64,000 bases of DNA, from contig JBQMRO010000055.1 in NCBI GenBank assembly GCA_052174475.1, forward strand, positions 62,001-126,000, in the 5' to 3' direction. The DNA comes from Arsenophonus sp052174475 (GTDB lineage Bacteria; Pseudomonadota; Gammaproteobacteria; Enterobacterales; Enterobacteriaceae). The notes below the pieces were generated by a model. It did not search any database. It saw nothing but the letters and a program-made list of their open reading frames with translations, and was not told the origin of the DNA. Below, piece by piece: positions 10,171 through 18,828 of this stretch. Position 1 is the first letter of the stretch. Each line of letters starts with the position of its first letter. Both the position numbers and the translations under genes were made by a program.

Positions 10171-11285
10171 CATGAAGCTTTCATTTACAATAGATACAAT
10201 AATCTGTATTAATATTAAATGAGATGCCATCTATCATTGGATAACTAGACAGTAACTCTAGTATCACTTTAGTGATAATTACTAACGAGATGTTTATTCC
10301 AGTAAACAAAATTTACCATCAAAAATAGACTTATGAAAAGGTTGTTTCAGCAAGACCAGCTATTTATAATTAGTTCACCAATATTCAATAAGAAATTTTA
10401 ATTATTTAGCTCACTATCACTATAAATAACTAATTAAAGCATATCGTTATCCAACAGTTCTGCTGTTATCTTATGAAGCTTCTCTTAAAACTGAGTAAAC
10501 TTTTCTCCTTCATCATTAATTTTGCAGCCATAGAACGCTGATAAACTTTAAATTAATTTAAGATTAAGCATGTTTAGCATTTAATAGCATTTCATAAATG
10601 TAAACGATAGATTGGAAACACCATGAATCTTTTAAATCCTTTTATTTTTCGGCGCAAAAGACGATAAATAGGACGATAAAAACCTTCTTTTATCTAAGAA
10701 GGTAATATGCTAAATATTCCCTGATACTATTCATTCTGAATAGTATCAGGGAATATTTAGCATTTAATGAAATTTTCTATTTGCTTAAAATTTGTAAGTG
10801 CCAGGGCTCTGATCCCTTCCCATTTTCCCCTTACTGCATATCCTATTTAATTTTACGGTAGTATGACTTAAACTATCTAATTCATTAACCAATTTTCTAG
10901 CGTGAATGATATTATCTAATATTTCAGCAGCACTGAATCTTTACCAAATTGAAAACCTAAATCGTTAATAACTATATAAATAACATTACGTTTTAAAACT
11001 TTAATTAAACCTTTAATTCTAACACAGTTTTTCTGCCAAACCTAATATGATTTAAACCTTAATAGACTAAAGTATGATTGTTATCATCTAAGAAAATAAA
11101 ATCAGCTATCTTACTCAATATAACAAAATCTAATAATTCAACTAGATTAAGCATCTCTTACGTGACTATTACTTAAAGCAAACAGTTTGACTAAAAAAAG
11201 CACATAATGCTGATATCAAATAAAATTGAAATTTATACAAAATAATATTTTTAATAAAAAGTATTAATTACAGCAATTAACTATT
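10170..11285 (-). pseudogene. recJ: RecJ exonuclease pseudogene, C-terminal two thirds
   Basis: Remnant of the 5'-3' ssDNA exonuclease RecJ. On the reverse strand NLVELLDFVI then LDDNNHTLVY (family NLAELLDLVALG, LDANNRILTW) lies near 11000-11160. Further on come DLGFQFG, KFTQF.EKLHKI and DNDML.LVIYSDSELNN (family FEQFQQRFGELV, DGPLSAAE), then MASHLILIQ near 10230. There are stops and frame changes throughout. Together with 12320-12898 it makes one gene split by an IS481-type relic. Inside it lies a perfect 27-base inverted repeat. Confidence 0.8.
10682..10763. repeat. Two adjacent perfect hairpins inside the recJ remnant
   Basis: Hairpin 1 has 8-base arms 10682-10689 and 10696-10703 with a 6-base loop. 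Hairpin 2 has perfect 27-base arms 10707-10733 and 10737-10763 separated by three bases. Nothing comparable occurs in the surrounding decayed sequence. The second could extrude a cruciform or form a long RNA hairpin on either strand. It has no long T tract, so it is not an obvious intrinsic terminator. Confidence 0.9.
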
Positions 11286-12320
11286 ATTTTCCAGAAAGGA
11301 AAAGCATGTTTTTTTTGAATAATTTAAGTTTAATTTAAAACTAATCATTTCATAGACTGAAATGAAGTTTTACTATCTAATAGTAATTGGCATAATCCAC
11401 TGATTATACAACTAAATATATTGATGCTAAAGTAATCTCAATCTCTTGAGCAGAATTGAAATAATGACTTTGCAGCGCATCTTCTGTTTGCTAATTAAAT
11501 CGTTAGACATATCCACTTATTTAAGGATGCATCCATGGCAGGTAAGTCAATTTTCTATAGCAACCTTTCTGTACACAAACGAAATGTTCTAATTCATATT
11601 TTCTAGTAGTTGAATATTTTTTATAAACCAAAAAAGGAAGTCCATAAATTCTTTCTATTGCTTTTACTCGTAAGTACTAGATTGATAGTTATCAGATATG
11701 TTTGGTTAAGATCACGTAATAATGATAAGAAATTAGCCGCGATCTTGGCCTTCTAAAGAAGGATAAAACCTTATTAAGGGGTAGGATTTATAATACAAAA
11801 AGATAATGTCTTGAAGTTTTTATTTAGCATTTGCGAAAAATATTTATTTTTACGTACAAATAACAAGCTCGTAGCTTTAAATACTTTATATTTCGACTTT
11901 GGTGCTTCTTGCCTCATTTTACGCAAATTATCACTAAGATTCTGAGTATAAATAGTTATCTAGGTCAAAGCAAGATACTACAGGGTTCAAGAATTTGCCT
12001 TCGACTTCCAGTAGATCGTCGAAAGGTAGATAAACATTTTTACAGAAAATAATTATGACTTTTTGAGTTGGCGAGAGCATCATCGGAAAACGATGGAAGT
12101 ATAACTGCGATCATCAACATCAGTTAGTTTTACCCTTTAGAAAAAGTAAAGTTAAGATCTGTTATAACGTTACTTAAAGTAGACGTAAGCTTTCTTATCG
12201 CTTGAAGAACACCTCTAATTTTAAGCGTTGGAATTGTCTGATGATAAAGGCTCATAATCATGATATCTTTCCTTCTACTATACCTCAGTAGCTATCTTGG
12301 CATGAATAGGAGATTCTAAA
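11285..12320 (-). mobile_element. Degraded IS481-family element inserted in recJ, copy 1
   Basis: This repeat is shared with 34.5-35.6 kb. On the reverse strand broken frames follow an IS481-type transposase: a segment like YLSTIYW/PLDDLL near 12010 (family LPLDDLLAVVREF), RDLNQTYLITINLVLT with KNLWTSFFGL near 11650 (family ILTDNGKEFTDRLFGL), and NRRCAAKSLFQF near 11480 (family EDVLQSHRF). The element splits recJ between AIINPN and NLAELLD equivalents, which proves insertion. No intact frame remains. Confidence 0.7.
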
Positions 12321-12898
12321 ATCTATATAATGATTCGGAACCTAACAATTAGGATTAATAATTGCTTTCGTACAAGCTAAGGTTTCTCGTTGCAAATAGT
12401 AGTCAAAAATAATTATTTTTATTCTATCTCAGTGAACAACAGCAACATATTCATAGAATGGTATATTATTATCAATAATAATGATAAGCTGCGCTTTTCT
12501 TTTAATAACTTTATCAACAAACAGCATGCTAGCTAATCCTTAACCATCTTTAAATTGGTTAAGAACTAAATAATTAAAGTAACAATGCTCTAAATCACAT
12601 GTCAGCACACGTACTGTCAATGCGTACTAGTTACACCATTGACATAGAAATCGACGATTACTACAGTTTATAACTGCTTATTTAGAGCAGTGATTAACAT
12701 CTAAACCACTGTTTTAATACCATTAAGTAATTGGTAATTAAGTAATCCTTTTCAGCTGCTTTTTAACTCATTTTCTGATAATTACCCATCTTCATCGCAT
12801 ACAAACAGCGTAATACCAGCAACAAATAGGTAGGAAGATTGCTATTATTTACTTTTAATCAGCAAGAAAACCGTATTTCCATATTTATGGAAACTCAT
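12320..12898 (-). pseudogene. recJ: RecJ exonuclease pseudogene, N-terminal part
   Basis: Begins with ATG at 12898, directly after the dsbC stop, as in the ancestral xerD-dsbC-recJ order. Frames read SNLPTYLLLVLRCLYA (family DLPAELPPLLRRLYA), YLVLNQFKDG (YLVPNRFEDGYG), KRKAQLIIIIDNN (GAQLIVTVDNG, part of the DHH-family active site) and TKAIINPN (AEAIINPN). Stops and shifts separate them. The frame then runs into the IS481-type relic. Confidence 0.8.
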
Positions 12899-12900
12899 TA

Positions 12901-13608
12901 TTATTTTTTCTTAAGCTTTTCTAACTCTTTAATTAAATCATCTGCAGTCATGTAACCAGGTATTACTGTGCCATCTTCTAATACCAAAGCAGGTGTTCCA
13001 TTGATTCCAAGCATATGACCGATATTAAATTGAGCAGCAATATCGACCGTTTTACATTTTTTAATCGGAGAAACCATTTCGCCTTTAAAAGCGCCTGTGA
13101 ATACTTTTTCACGGTTAGCGCTACACCAGATAGATGTCATTGCTTTAGCTGATTCCTGGTTAAGGCCATTGCGAGGAAATGCCAAATAACGTATAGTTAT
13201 ACCCTTTTTATTATATTCTTCTATTTCTTGATGAAATTTCTTGCAATAACTACAAGTTATATCAGTAAATATAGTAACAAGATATTTTTCCTCTGGTGAT
13301 TTAAATATGATCATCTGATCACTCATTGATTCTATTTTCTTTGCCAAAATCTGATTTGTAACATTAATTGGCATTCGACCACTTAAATCATAAATAGGAC
13401 CTTCTAATAAATACTTACCATCTTCGGTTACATAAACTAACCCTTGGTTAGTAATCACTGTACTTAAACCTACAATAGGTGATGGATGGATATTCTCAGT
13501 TTCTATACTCATTTTATTTAATGTTCTTTTGATAGCCGCATCATCAGCCAATACAGAATCTGATACTGCGGCTAGAAAACTAATTAACCATATGATATTT
13601 TTTTTCAT
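12901..13608 (-). CDS. dsbC: Thiol:disulfide isomerase DsbC
   Basis: Periplasmic disulfide isomerase that repairs wrong disulfides, kept reduced by DsbD. It has 235 residues (E. coli 236). The N-terminal MKKNIIWLISFLAAVSDSVLA is a Sec signal peptide with a cut after about residue 21. A dimerisation domain spans about 22-75. The thioredoxin-fold domain has TDITCSYCKKFH near 111-122 with active site CSYC, where the E. coli protein has CGYC. Two further Cys, near 161 and 180, match the structural disulfide, and the cis-Pro loop is NGTPAL near 203. It is flanked on both sides by dead operon partners (xerD, recJ), so it must rely on a surviving upstream promoter. Confidence 0.96.
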   Translation of the reverse strand: MKKNIIWLISFLAAVSDSVLADDAAIKRTLNKMSIETENIHPSPIVGLSTVITNQGLVYVTEDGKYLLEGPIYDLSGRMPINVTNQILAKKIESMSDQMIIFKSPEEKYLVTIFTDITCSYCKKFHQEIEEYNKKGITIRYLAFPRNGLNQESAKAMTSIWCSANREKVFTGAFKGEMVSPIKKCKTVDIAAQFNIGHMLGINGTPALVLEDGTVIPGYMTADDLIKELEKLKKK

Positions 13609-13639
13609 TCAAAATTTCCTTGATCTTCAATAACCTCTA

Positions 13640-14560
13640 GGATGATGTTATTTATACAATTATCTTAACTACTCTGTGGCAACATAGGTATAAATCTGTG
13701 TAGTAGAAAGATCACTATGTCATAGTAATGTTTATACTATATGGAGATTTGCGCAATAATTCAGCAAATAGGTTACAAAAGCATGTCTTAATACATGAGT
13801 AGAAAGTTTCACTATCAATTCCAAGAATTGTTGAATAATATTTCATCCGATGCCAAAAAGTCTAAGGCATCATTTGCATCCTTTTTATTCAGAAAAAACA
13901 TATCATTGGTCAATCTCTTAATTAAGATTAAACAACTTTCCGTTAAATAATTTTTCAAATAATAAATAGCATCTACTTCAAGAGTAGCAACCGTTTTTTT
14001 AATTACCTTTTCAACTACCTGAATAACACCCTGAGATGAACTAATATCTGTAATATCAGATAACTAGCTCAGAAATACATACCTATATGCATAAAGCACA
14101 TCAAGCATCGTTTTATTTTTTAATTCAATTGGATCATTAGTGGCAGGCGCTAGAATAAGTTTTTTTAAGTTATTTCTCATTAACATATTTAGGTAGAAAT
14201 TTTAGTAATTTAGGTACCGACAATTGTGCCGTTAGATCATCATTAATGACAGTTTCTCATAATAGAAATGCTAAAATAAACGTCATCGCATGTGGCACTA
14301 AGTAAACTATCAGAACTGTTTGATTTATAACCATCCTCAACGTTTTCAGCTATAAAAGATTGAAAATCCATGATCTCTACCGTAAATAAATCATAAGTAT
14401 AACACAACAAACAGGCAACTACTGATTGTAAATCAGTACGATAAAAAGAAAGCGTATTAGCCGCTAAATCATGATCAAAAAAAATAGTACCGAGAAATCT
14501 CTCTCAATAAGAGACTATCTCTATTTTTAGTTGACACAAAATATTCCTAGTAAATTAATT
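13640..14560 (-). pseudogene. xerD: Tyrosine recombinase XerD pseudogene
   Basis: Remnant of the chromosome-dimer recombinase. Reverse-strand pieces follow XerD from end to end: AANTLSFYRTDL, AENVEDGYKSNSS, TAQLSVPKLLKFLPK, DPIELKNKTMLDVLYA, KNYLTESC, then LSTHVLRHAFVTYLLNY and HSDLSTTQIYTYVATE. The catalytic HxxR (HVLR) is still readable but the gene carries several stops and frame shifts, including loss around the first catalytic Arg segment. It lies directly upstream of dsbC, the ancestral order. Confidence 0.85.
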
Positions 14561-14985
14561 GCATCATATTATGCTTTAAAAAATACTTTTTGCCACAGTT
14601 GCAGGTGTCATATTAACATTTATGCATATCATTTCTTTATTAATTAAATAAGAATAATAAGTTCACATAACTAATTAAATTAAGCAGTTAAATAAACATC
14701 AACTCATTAATTAGAATATTAAATTCTATCAATTAAGAATAAAAAAGTATTAGATCTCACTAATTTCTTATCAGAAATTATACATTATATAGAATGATCG
14801 ATATTCAAACTTATAAAAAATAAATATTATTAATATAATATTCATATCAATATTACATTTTAAAAATGTAAAAATAATTTAAAAAAATGAACTACTCTAT
14901 TATATATCAGTTATATATATTTCTAGTGTATTAAGTTTTAAAGATAGTGGGGTTATATCCTTCTGATTGATTGATTGATTGATTT
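14560..14985. other. AT-rich spacer with TGAT microsatellite
   Basis: Very AT-rich, with no recognisable gene remnant. Five tandem copies of TGAT lie at 14964-14983. No promoter or RNA gene could be supported. Confidence 0.5.
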
Positions 14986-15110
14986 TATTAATAATTTTAA
15001 GAAAAGAAAGATATATGCCATGAAAGTTCTACCCTAAAATATCTGCGAAATCAGATATTACCCTGATCCATTACATGAATGCAGCATAGTATTGTGTAAG
15101 CGGTGTAGAT
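14985..15110 (+). mobile_element. IS256-family 5' fragment, plus orientation
   Basis: Matches the first ~100 bases of the IS256-type consensus, including the start of the transposase around the DPLHE codons near 15057-15080, then loses similarity. It faces a second 5' fragment at 17095-17215 in opposite orientation, with repeat R2 copy B between them. Confidence 0.6.
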
Positions 15111-15394
15111 ACGCTGCTTTATTCATGTTCATGATTTAAGTACTGTTTTACACTCTAAAATACGTTAATTTTTTAAGAATCCATATAGATGGCTTGGAAA
15201 TTTCCTAGAAAACATAAATTAAATAAATTAAGAAGATAGCACATAATTTCATATATTATACATTTTGTTTACCTAAAGCGTTTTATAATCTCCATCCTAC
15301 AATTAATAATAACAAACCGACTAATTTTTATGACACCCAAAAAAGAGGCTATAAAGAAAAACATCTAGTTATTGATTTCCAATTTTAACATGTA

Positions 15395-16990
15395 AGTATT
15401 ACTCGACTCTAATCATGATTACCCGAGGTTTTGAGCAATATACATACAGGTTAAGTCATGACGCTGGATATAACTGCATTAGTCAATGACTGACTGAAAT
15501 GTATCTTTGCTTATGCATTTATTACCTATATTGAACTAGAGATGATTATCAGTCTCATTCGCCTCATTCTGAAATAAACACAAAGATAAATGGACCGATA
15601 GACTTGACAAATGCGAATAAGATGACTATTTCCATTTCTCTGACAAAATACTCAGGGTAATATAATAAAGATGTATAAACCTTCAGCATAAGCTGAAATG
15701 ATTTTCACTATTAATGAGACGAGGACTGAAATAAATTTCTTGAAAACATACTAAAAGTGTAAAAACTTGTAGATCAGTTTATCTATCAAGCGAATACTTG
15801 CCTGTAACACTTGTATCATAGGTTTGCTACAAATAGGCGGCTACTGCTATCTTTCTCCTGAAAATTCTTCATCATCGTTTTTCGGCCATAGATATAAGTT
15901 AAAAAGCCTGCAGTTTATGCGTCATCAATGCTACTGAGCAGCGATTAGACCAGCGGATTCATATTTTAACCCACGAATGCAAACTTATAATGCATTACTT
16001 TTACTTATATATCCATCTTATTTAGTCTTTTTTAGGAATAACTAGATGCTACTTCAATACTCTGCTTCTAGCTCCACTAATACTTATGTTGTAATGGGTA
16101 CACGCAATTGAAGAATATTGAAATTTGTATTTTTGTGCTTTGTGCACTTATGATTAATAACTCAATCAACATCTAGATGCTCATCTTTCCGTCACTTGTA
16201 GCTGTTTTATATATTAAATATCCTGTATGGCGTGAGCTGTTTTTAAAAAAGCAGTAGAAGAAATTTAATGGGACCCTGTTATCAGGCTGATCGTCACAGC
16301 GATGATCTAATAAATCCCAGTAAGTCTTTTTTGTCTGGTATATTTTTACCAGGAAGTAATAACAACGTTATCTGAAAGCACGGTACGAATGTTAATTGAG
16401 AAAGTGCGATTTGCTAAAAAGACAAGAGGGAAAAAGTCGTGGATACTCTGAAATACCTCGGGGGTCCTAATACCTTAAACCAACCGGTATCCATGTCAAA
16501 ACTACGGTATTACTTGATGGGGAGAGGGAAGGGTTATATATCATTACTATGACCACATGAATAAGTAGCATTTGGAGCAGATCTTAACGAAGGAAGAAAT
16601 GATTGAGCGCTATATATTAGCTATATCTTAGCGAGGTATTTTAAGGTGGAGCGGTTACTATAGATTCTTGTTAAATCGTCAACAACATATAGTGTAACCA
16701 AAGATATAAGTAGAAGTCGCTGGAAATAACGGCTCATAAAAACTAGAAAAACCAGAGTTTGCCTTTTAATGAAAAGATTCTTGTGCACAGCTTTGTATAA
16801 ATAGATTTTGTGTGGTGATAAATTACTTTTTATCGACACCTTTCTTGAGAAGAAAAGTAACGGAATTCATTCTTAGAAAGAATGCATAAAAATAAAAAAA
16901 GATGGTTATTAAATTAAATCTATGGTTAATATCTGTAAATTATAGCATTAAGTAATTGACTATTCACTCCAATGAAAGTTTAATTTATAA
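15395..16990 (-). mobile_element. Unidentified ~1.5 kb repeat R2, copy B
   Basis: Second copy of R2. Its 5' leader (16840-16990 on the reverse strand) aligns well with 44945-45090 of copy C. The reverse-strand run 16621-16839 encodes 72 residues ending MSRYFQRLLLISLVTLYVVD and could be read as a small membrane peptide. The same position in copies A and C is not open, so it is probably a chance open run. I do not recognise a protein family. Confidence 0.5.
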
Positions 16991-17094
16991 TAATTTGATT
17001 AAATCGATTCTTTTTGTTTTTAGCAGAAATGGATGGTTTTCGCTATTCTTTTAAAGAACGATTAATTTCTCTAATTTCACTTAGACATGTATAA

Positions 17095-17215
17095 GTGAAA
17101 TTTTTCATGACATATCACATCAATATTATTGAAATTATTCATAAAATTAATAAGCAGGCTACATCATTTTCTTTGAAAGTCCATGCACCAGAAATTAGCA
17201 TAACTCTTTATCCCG
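17095..17215 (-). mobile_element. IS256-family 5' fragment, minus orientation
   Basis: Matches the first ~110 bases of the element (compare 8290-8370 and 63290-63385) and nothing beyond. It faces the plus-strand fragment at 14985-15110 across repeat R2. Confidence 0.6.
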
Positions 17216-17422
17216 ATCAATAACAACAATTTCTTTATTGATTAAAAATCATAATTCACTGCTTAACTCATATTTGATATGTATATCTTTTTTAACATCC
17301 AAATTAAACTAAAATTAAATGATTCATAACAAGAAGACGTATTAAAGCCATAAGAATTATGCTATCAAAGATCTCTTTACTATAACAAAAATAAAAAAAA
17401 GTTTTTATAACTAAAACAGTAT

Positions 17423-17905
17423 TTAAATACGGCGTGCCTGCCAGAAAACCTTGCGCCAGTATGTATCATTTAACGAGGAACGGATAACTCCTTTACTAGT
17501 TGATGCATGAATAAAAGTATTATCTGTATCATAAATACCAACATGTATGCCATTTTTATCTGAGCTGGTTTTAAAAAAAACTAGATCGCCAGGCATAAGA
17601 TCCGTAATATTAATACGAGTACCATAAGTTGTTTGAACTATTGTCGTGCGCGGTAATTGAATCGCAAAACGGTCACTAAAAGTTCGATAAACAAATCCTG
17701 AACAATCAATTCCAGTTAATGATAAACCACCGTAACGGTATGGCGTGCCATACCATTGCGATAGTTGATCCTTAAGCTGAGAAATGGTCATGATAGGATC
17801 AGAAAGTTGGCTTTTTAACGGTGGAGCTTTACTATTTAGTGTAAAAGAACAGCCAACTAAAATTAAATAAAATAAAAAAAACAAATGTTTAATTCTTATT
17901 AGCAT
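17423..17905 (-). CDS. nlpC: NlpC/P60 family lipoprotein NlpC
   Basis: Predicted outer-membrane-anchored cell-wall peptidase cutting D-iGlu-mDAP bonds in muropeptides. It has 160 residues (E. coli NlpC 154). The N-terminal signal ends in lipobox LVGC with Cys at residue 19. WYGTPYRYGG near 51 precedes the catalytic Cys in DCSGFV near 67, with GIHVGIYD near 119 and FIHASTSKGVIRSS near 131 supplying the His residues. Family members are often near btuD and ihfA, and here it follows the arn operon. A separate promoter is likely because the spacer to arnF is ~200 bases. Confidence 0.93.
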   Translation of the reverse strand: MLIRIKHLFFLFYLILVGCSFTLNSKAPPLKSQLSDPIMTISQLKDQLSQWYGTPYRYGGLSLTGIDCSGFVYRTFSDRFAIQLPRTTIVQTTYGTRINITDLMPGDLVFFKTSSDKNGIHVGIYDTDNTFIHASTSKGVIRSSLNDTYWRKVFWQARRI

Positions 17906-18040
17906 AAAGCAGCCTTACCCTTAATAGGGTAATTAAATAGACTTTAATTAGAATTAAATAAAAAAATAAGTTTTTGTTAAAAAAATAACCGCTAGTTTTA
18001 GCAAACGCTAAAACTACAGAATTATATATTCTGTTACTTT

Positions 18041-18103
18041 ATTATCTTTATTATCTTTATTATCTTTATTATCTTTATTATCTTTATTATCTTTATTATC
18101 TTT
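18041..18103. repeat. Seven perfect copies of a 9-base tandem repeat
   Basis: The unit ATTATCTTT is repeated seven times exactly, with a partial copy on the left. On the coding strand of arnF the array starts immediately after the stop codon (TAA at 18105-18107), and each unit carries a further in-register TAA. Perfect identity among units, set in a decaying region, points to recent slippage expansion. Confidence 0.95.
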
Positions 18104-18104
18104 A

Positions 18105-18494
18105 TTAGCTTGTTACTTCAGGCCTAAAAATAATCCAAATACCGAGCAAAATAAATACTAGCCCAATAAATTTAATCAATGTTGCTGATTCATCAAACCA
18201 AGGTAAAGTAATTGCAAATAAATAAACTAACACATAGCTTAAACTAATTAATAAATAAGCTTTACTTGAAGCTAAAAACTTCAAGGAAAATAGCCAACAA
18301 ACCATTGAAAGTACATAGCTAATGAAACCAACAAAAATCAACCCAAAGGCCGATAAATTTTCAAATAACTAATTAACATTCATCCATTGATGATTTAATT
18401 TAAACCAATGTAATATAGTTACTCCAGCTTTTAAATAAAACTGAGCTAAAGTAATGAAAAGTACACTACCAATACCCCAAAAATAACCTTTCAT
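18105..18494 (-). pseudogene. arnF: ArnF undecaprenyl-P-Ara4N flippase subunit, one premature amber
   Basis: ArnE/ArnF form the EmrE-like transporter that flips undecaprenyl-phosphate-L-Ara4N to the periplasm. ATG at 18494 overlaps the arnE stop as ATGA. The frame reads MKGYFWGIGSVLFITLAQFY with residues up to 41, meets one TAG at 18369-18371, and continues in the same frame through SYVLSMVCWLF, FLASSKAYLLISLSYVLVY and ITLPWFDE to the end (about 129 codons, family ~128). Apart from that codon nothing looks damaged: four membrane segments remain. Either it is a fresh pseudogene or it is made by readthrough or restart at a start codon near 18341. Confidence 0.8.
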
Positions 18495-18828
18495 ATATTT
18501 AATAAAATAATACCCAGCATTATAATAAATACGCCTATCCAATATTTAATACTTATTTTCTCTTGATAGATAAATTGTCCAATCAGTGTAACAATAACAA
18601 AGTGAATGCTTAACATAGGATAAGCAATACTAAGGGGTAAAATTTGTAGTAATTTAAGCCAAAATATTATTCCTAACACAAGCAAAATAATCGCTATCAG
18701 CAACCATTTAAAGATTAAACTATTTTTATCGGCAAATTACTTTGCCAATATATCACTGCTTGCTTTTGATAAGCCTGCCAAACACAAGTTAACAAGCTAA
18801 CAATTATTAATAATAAAAAATACGTCAT
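18491..18828 (-). pseudogene. arnE: ArnE undecaprenyl-P-Ara4N flippase subunit, single-base frameshift
   Basis: ATG at 18828 overlaps the arnT stop (ATGA). The first frame reads MTYFLLLIIVSLLTCVWQAY and KQAVIYWQ up to a run of five A at 18723-18727 (coding strand), after which TAA stops it. Restoring one base at that run joins it to the downstream frame with LPLSIAYPMLSIHFVIVTL, matching E. coli ArnE (PVGIAYPMLSLNFVWVTL). The total of 338 bases is one short of 113 codons, the family length being 111. No other lesion is visible. It might be a very recent loss or be partly rescued by polymerase slippage. Confidence 0.82.

Noticed and set aside
16621..16839. 72-residue hydrophobic peptide on the minus strand (possible small membrane protein)
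   Set aside because: Lies within repeat R2 copy B and is closed by stops in copies A and C; kept only as a note under R2.
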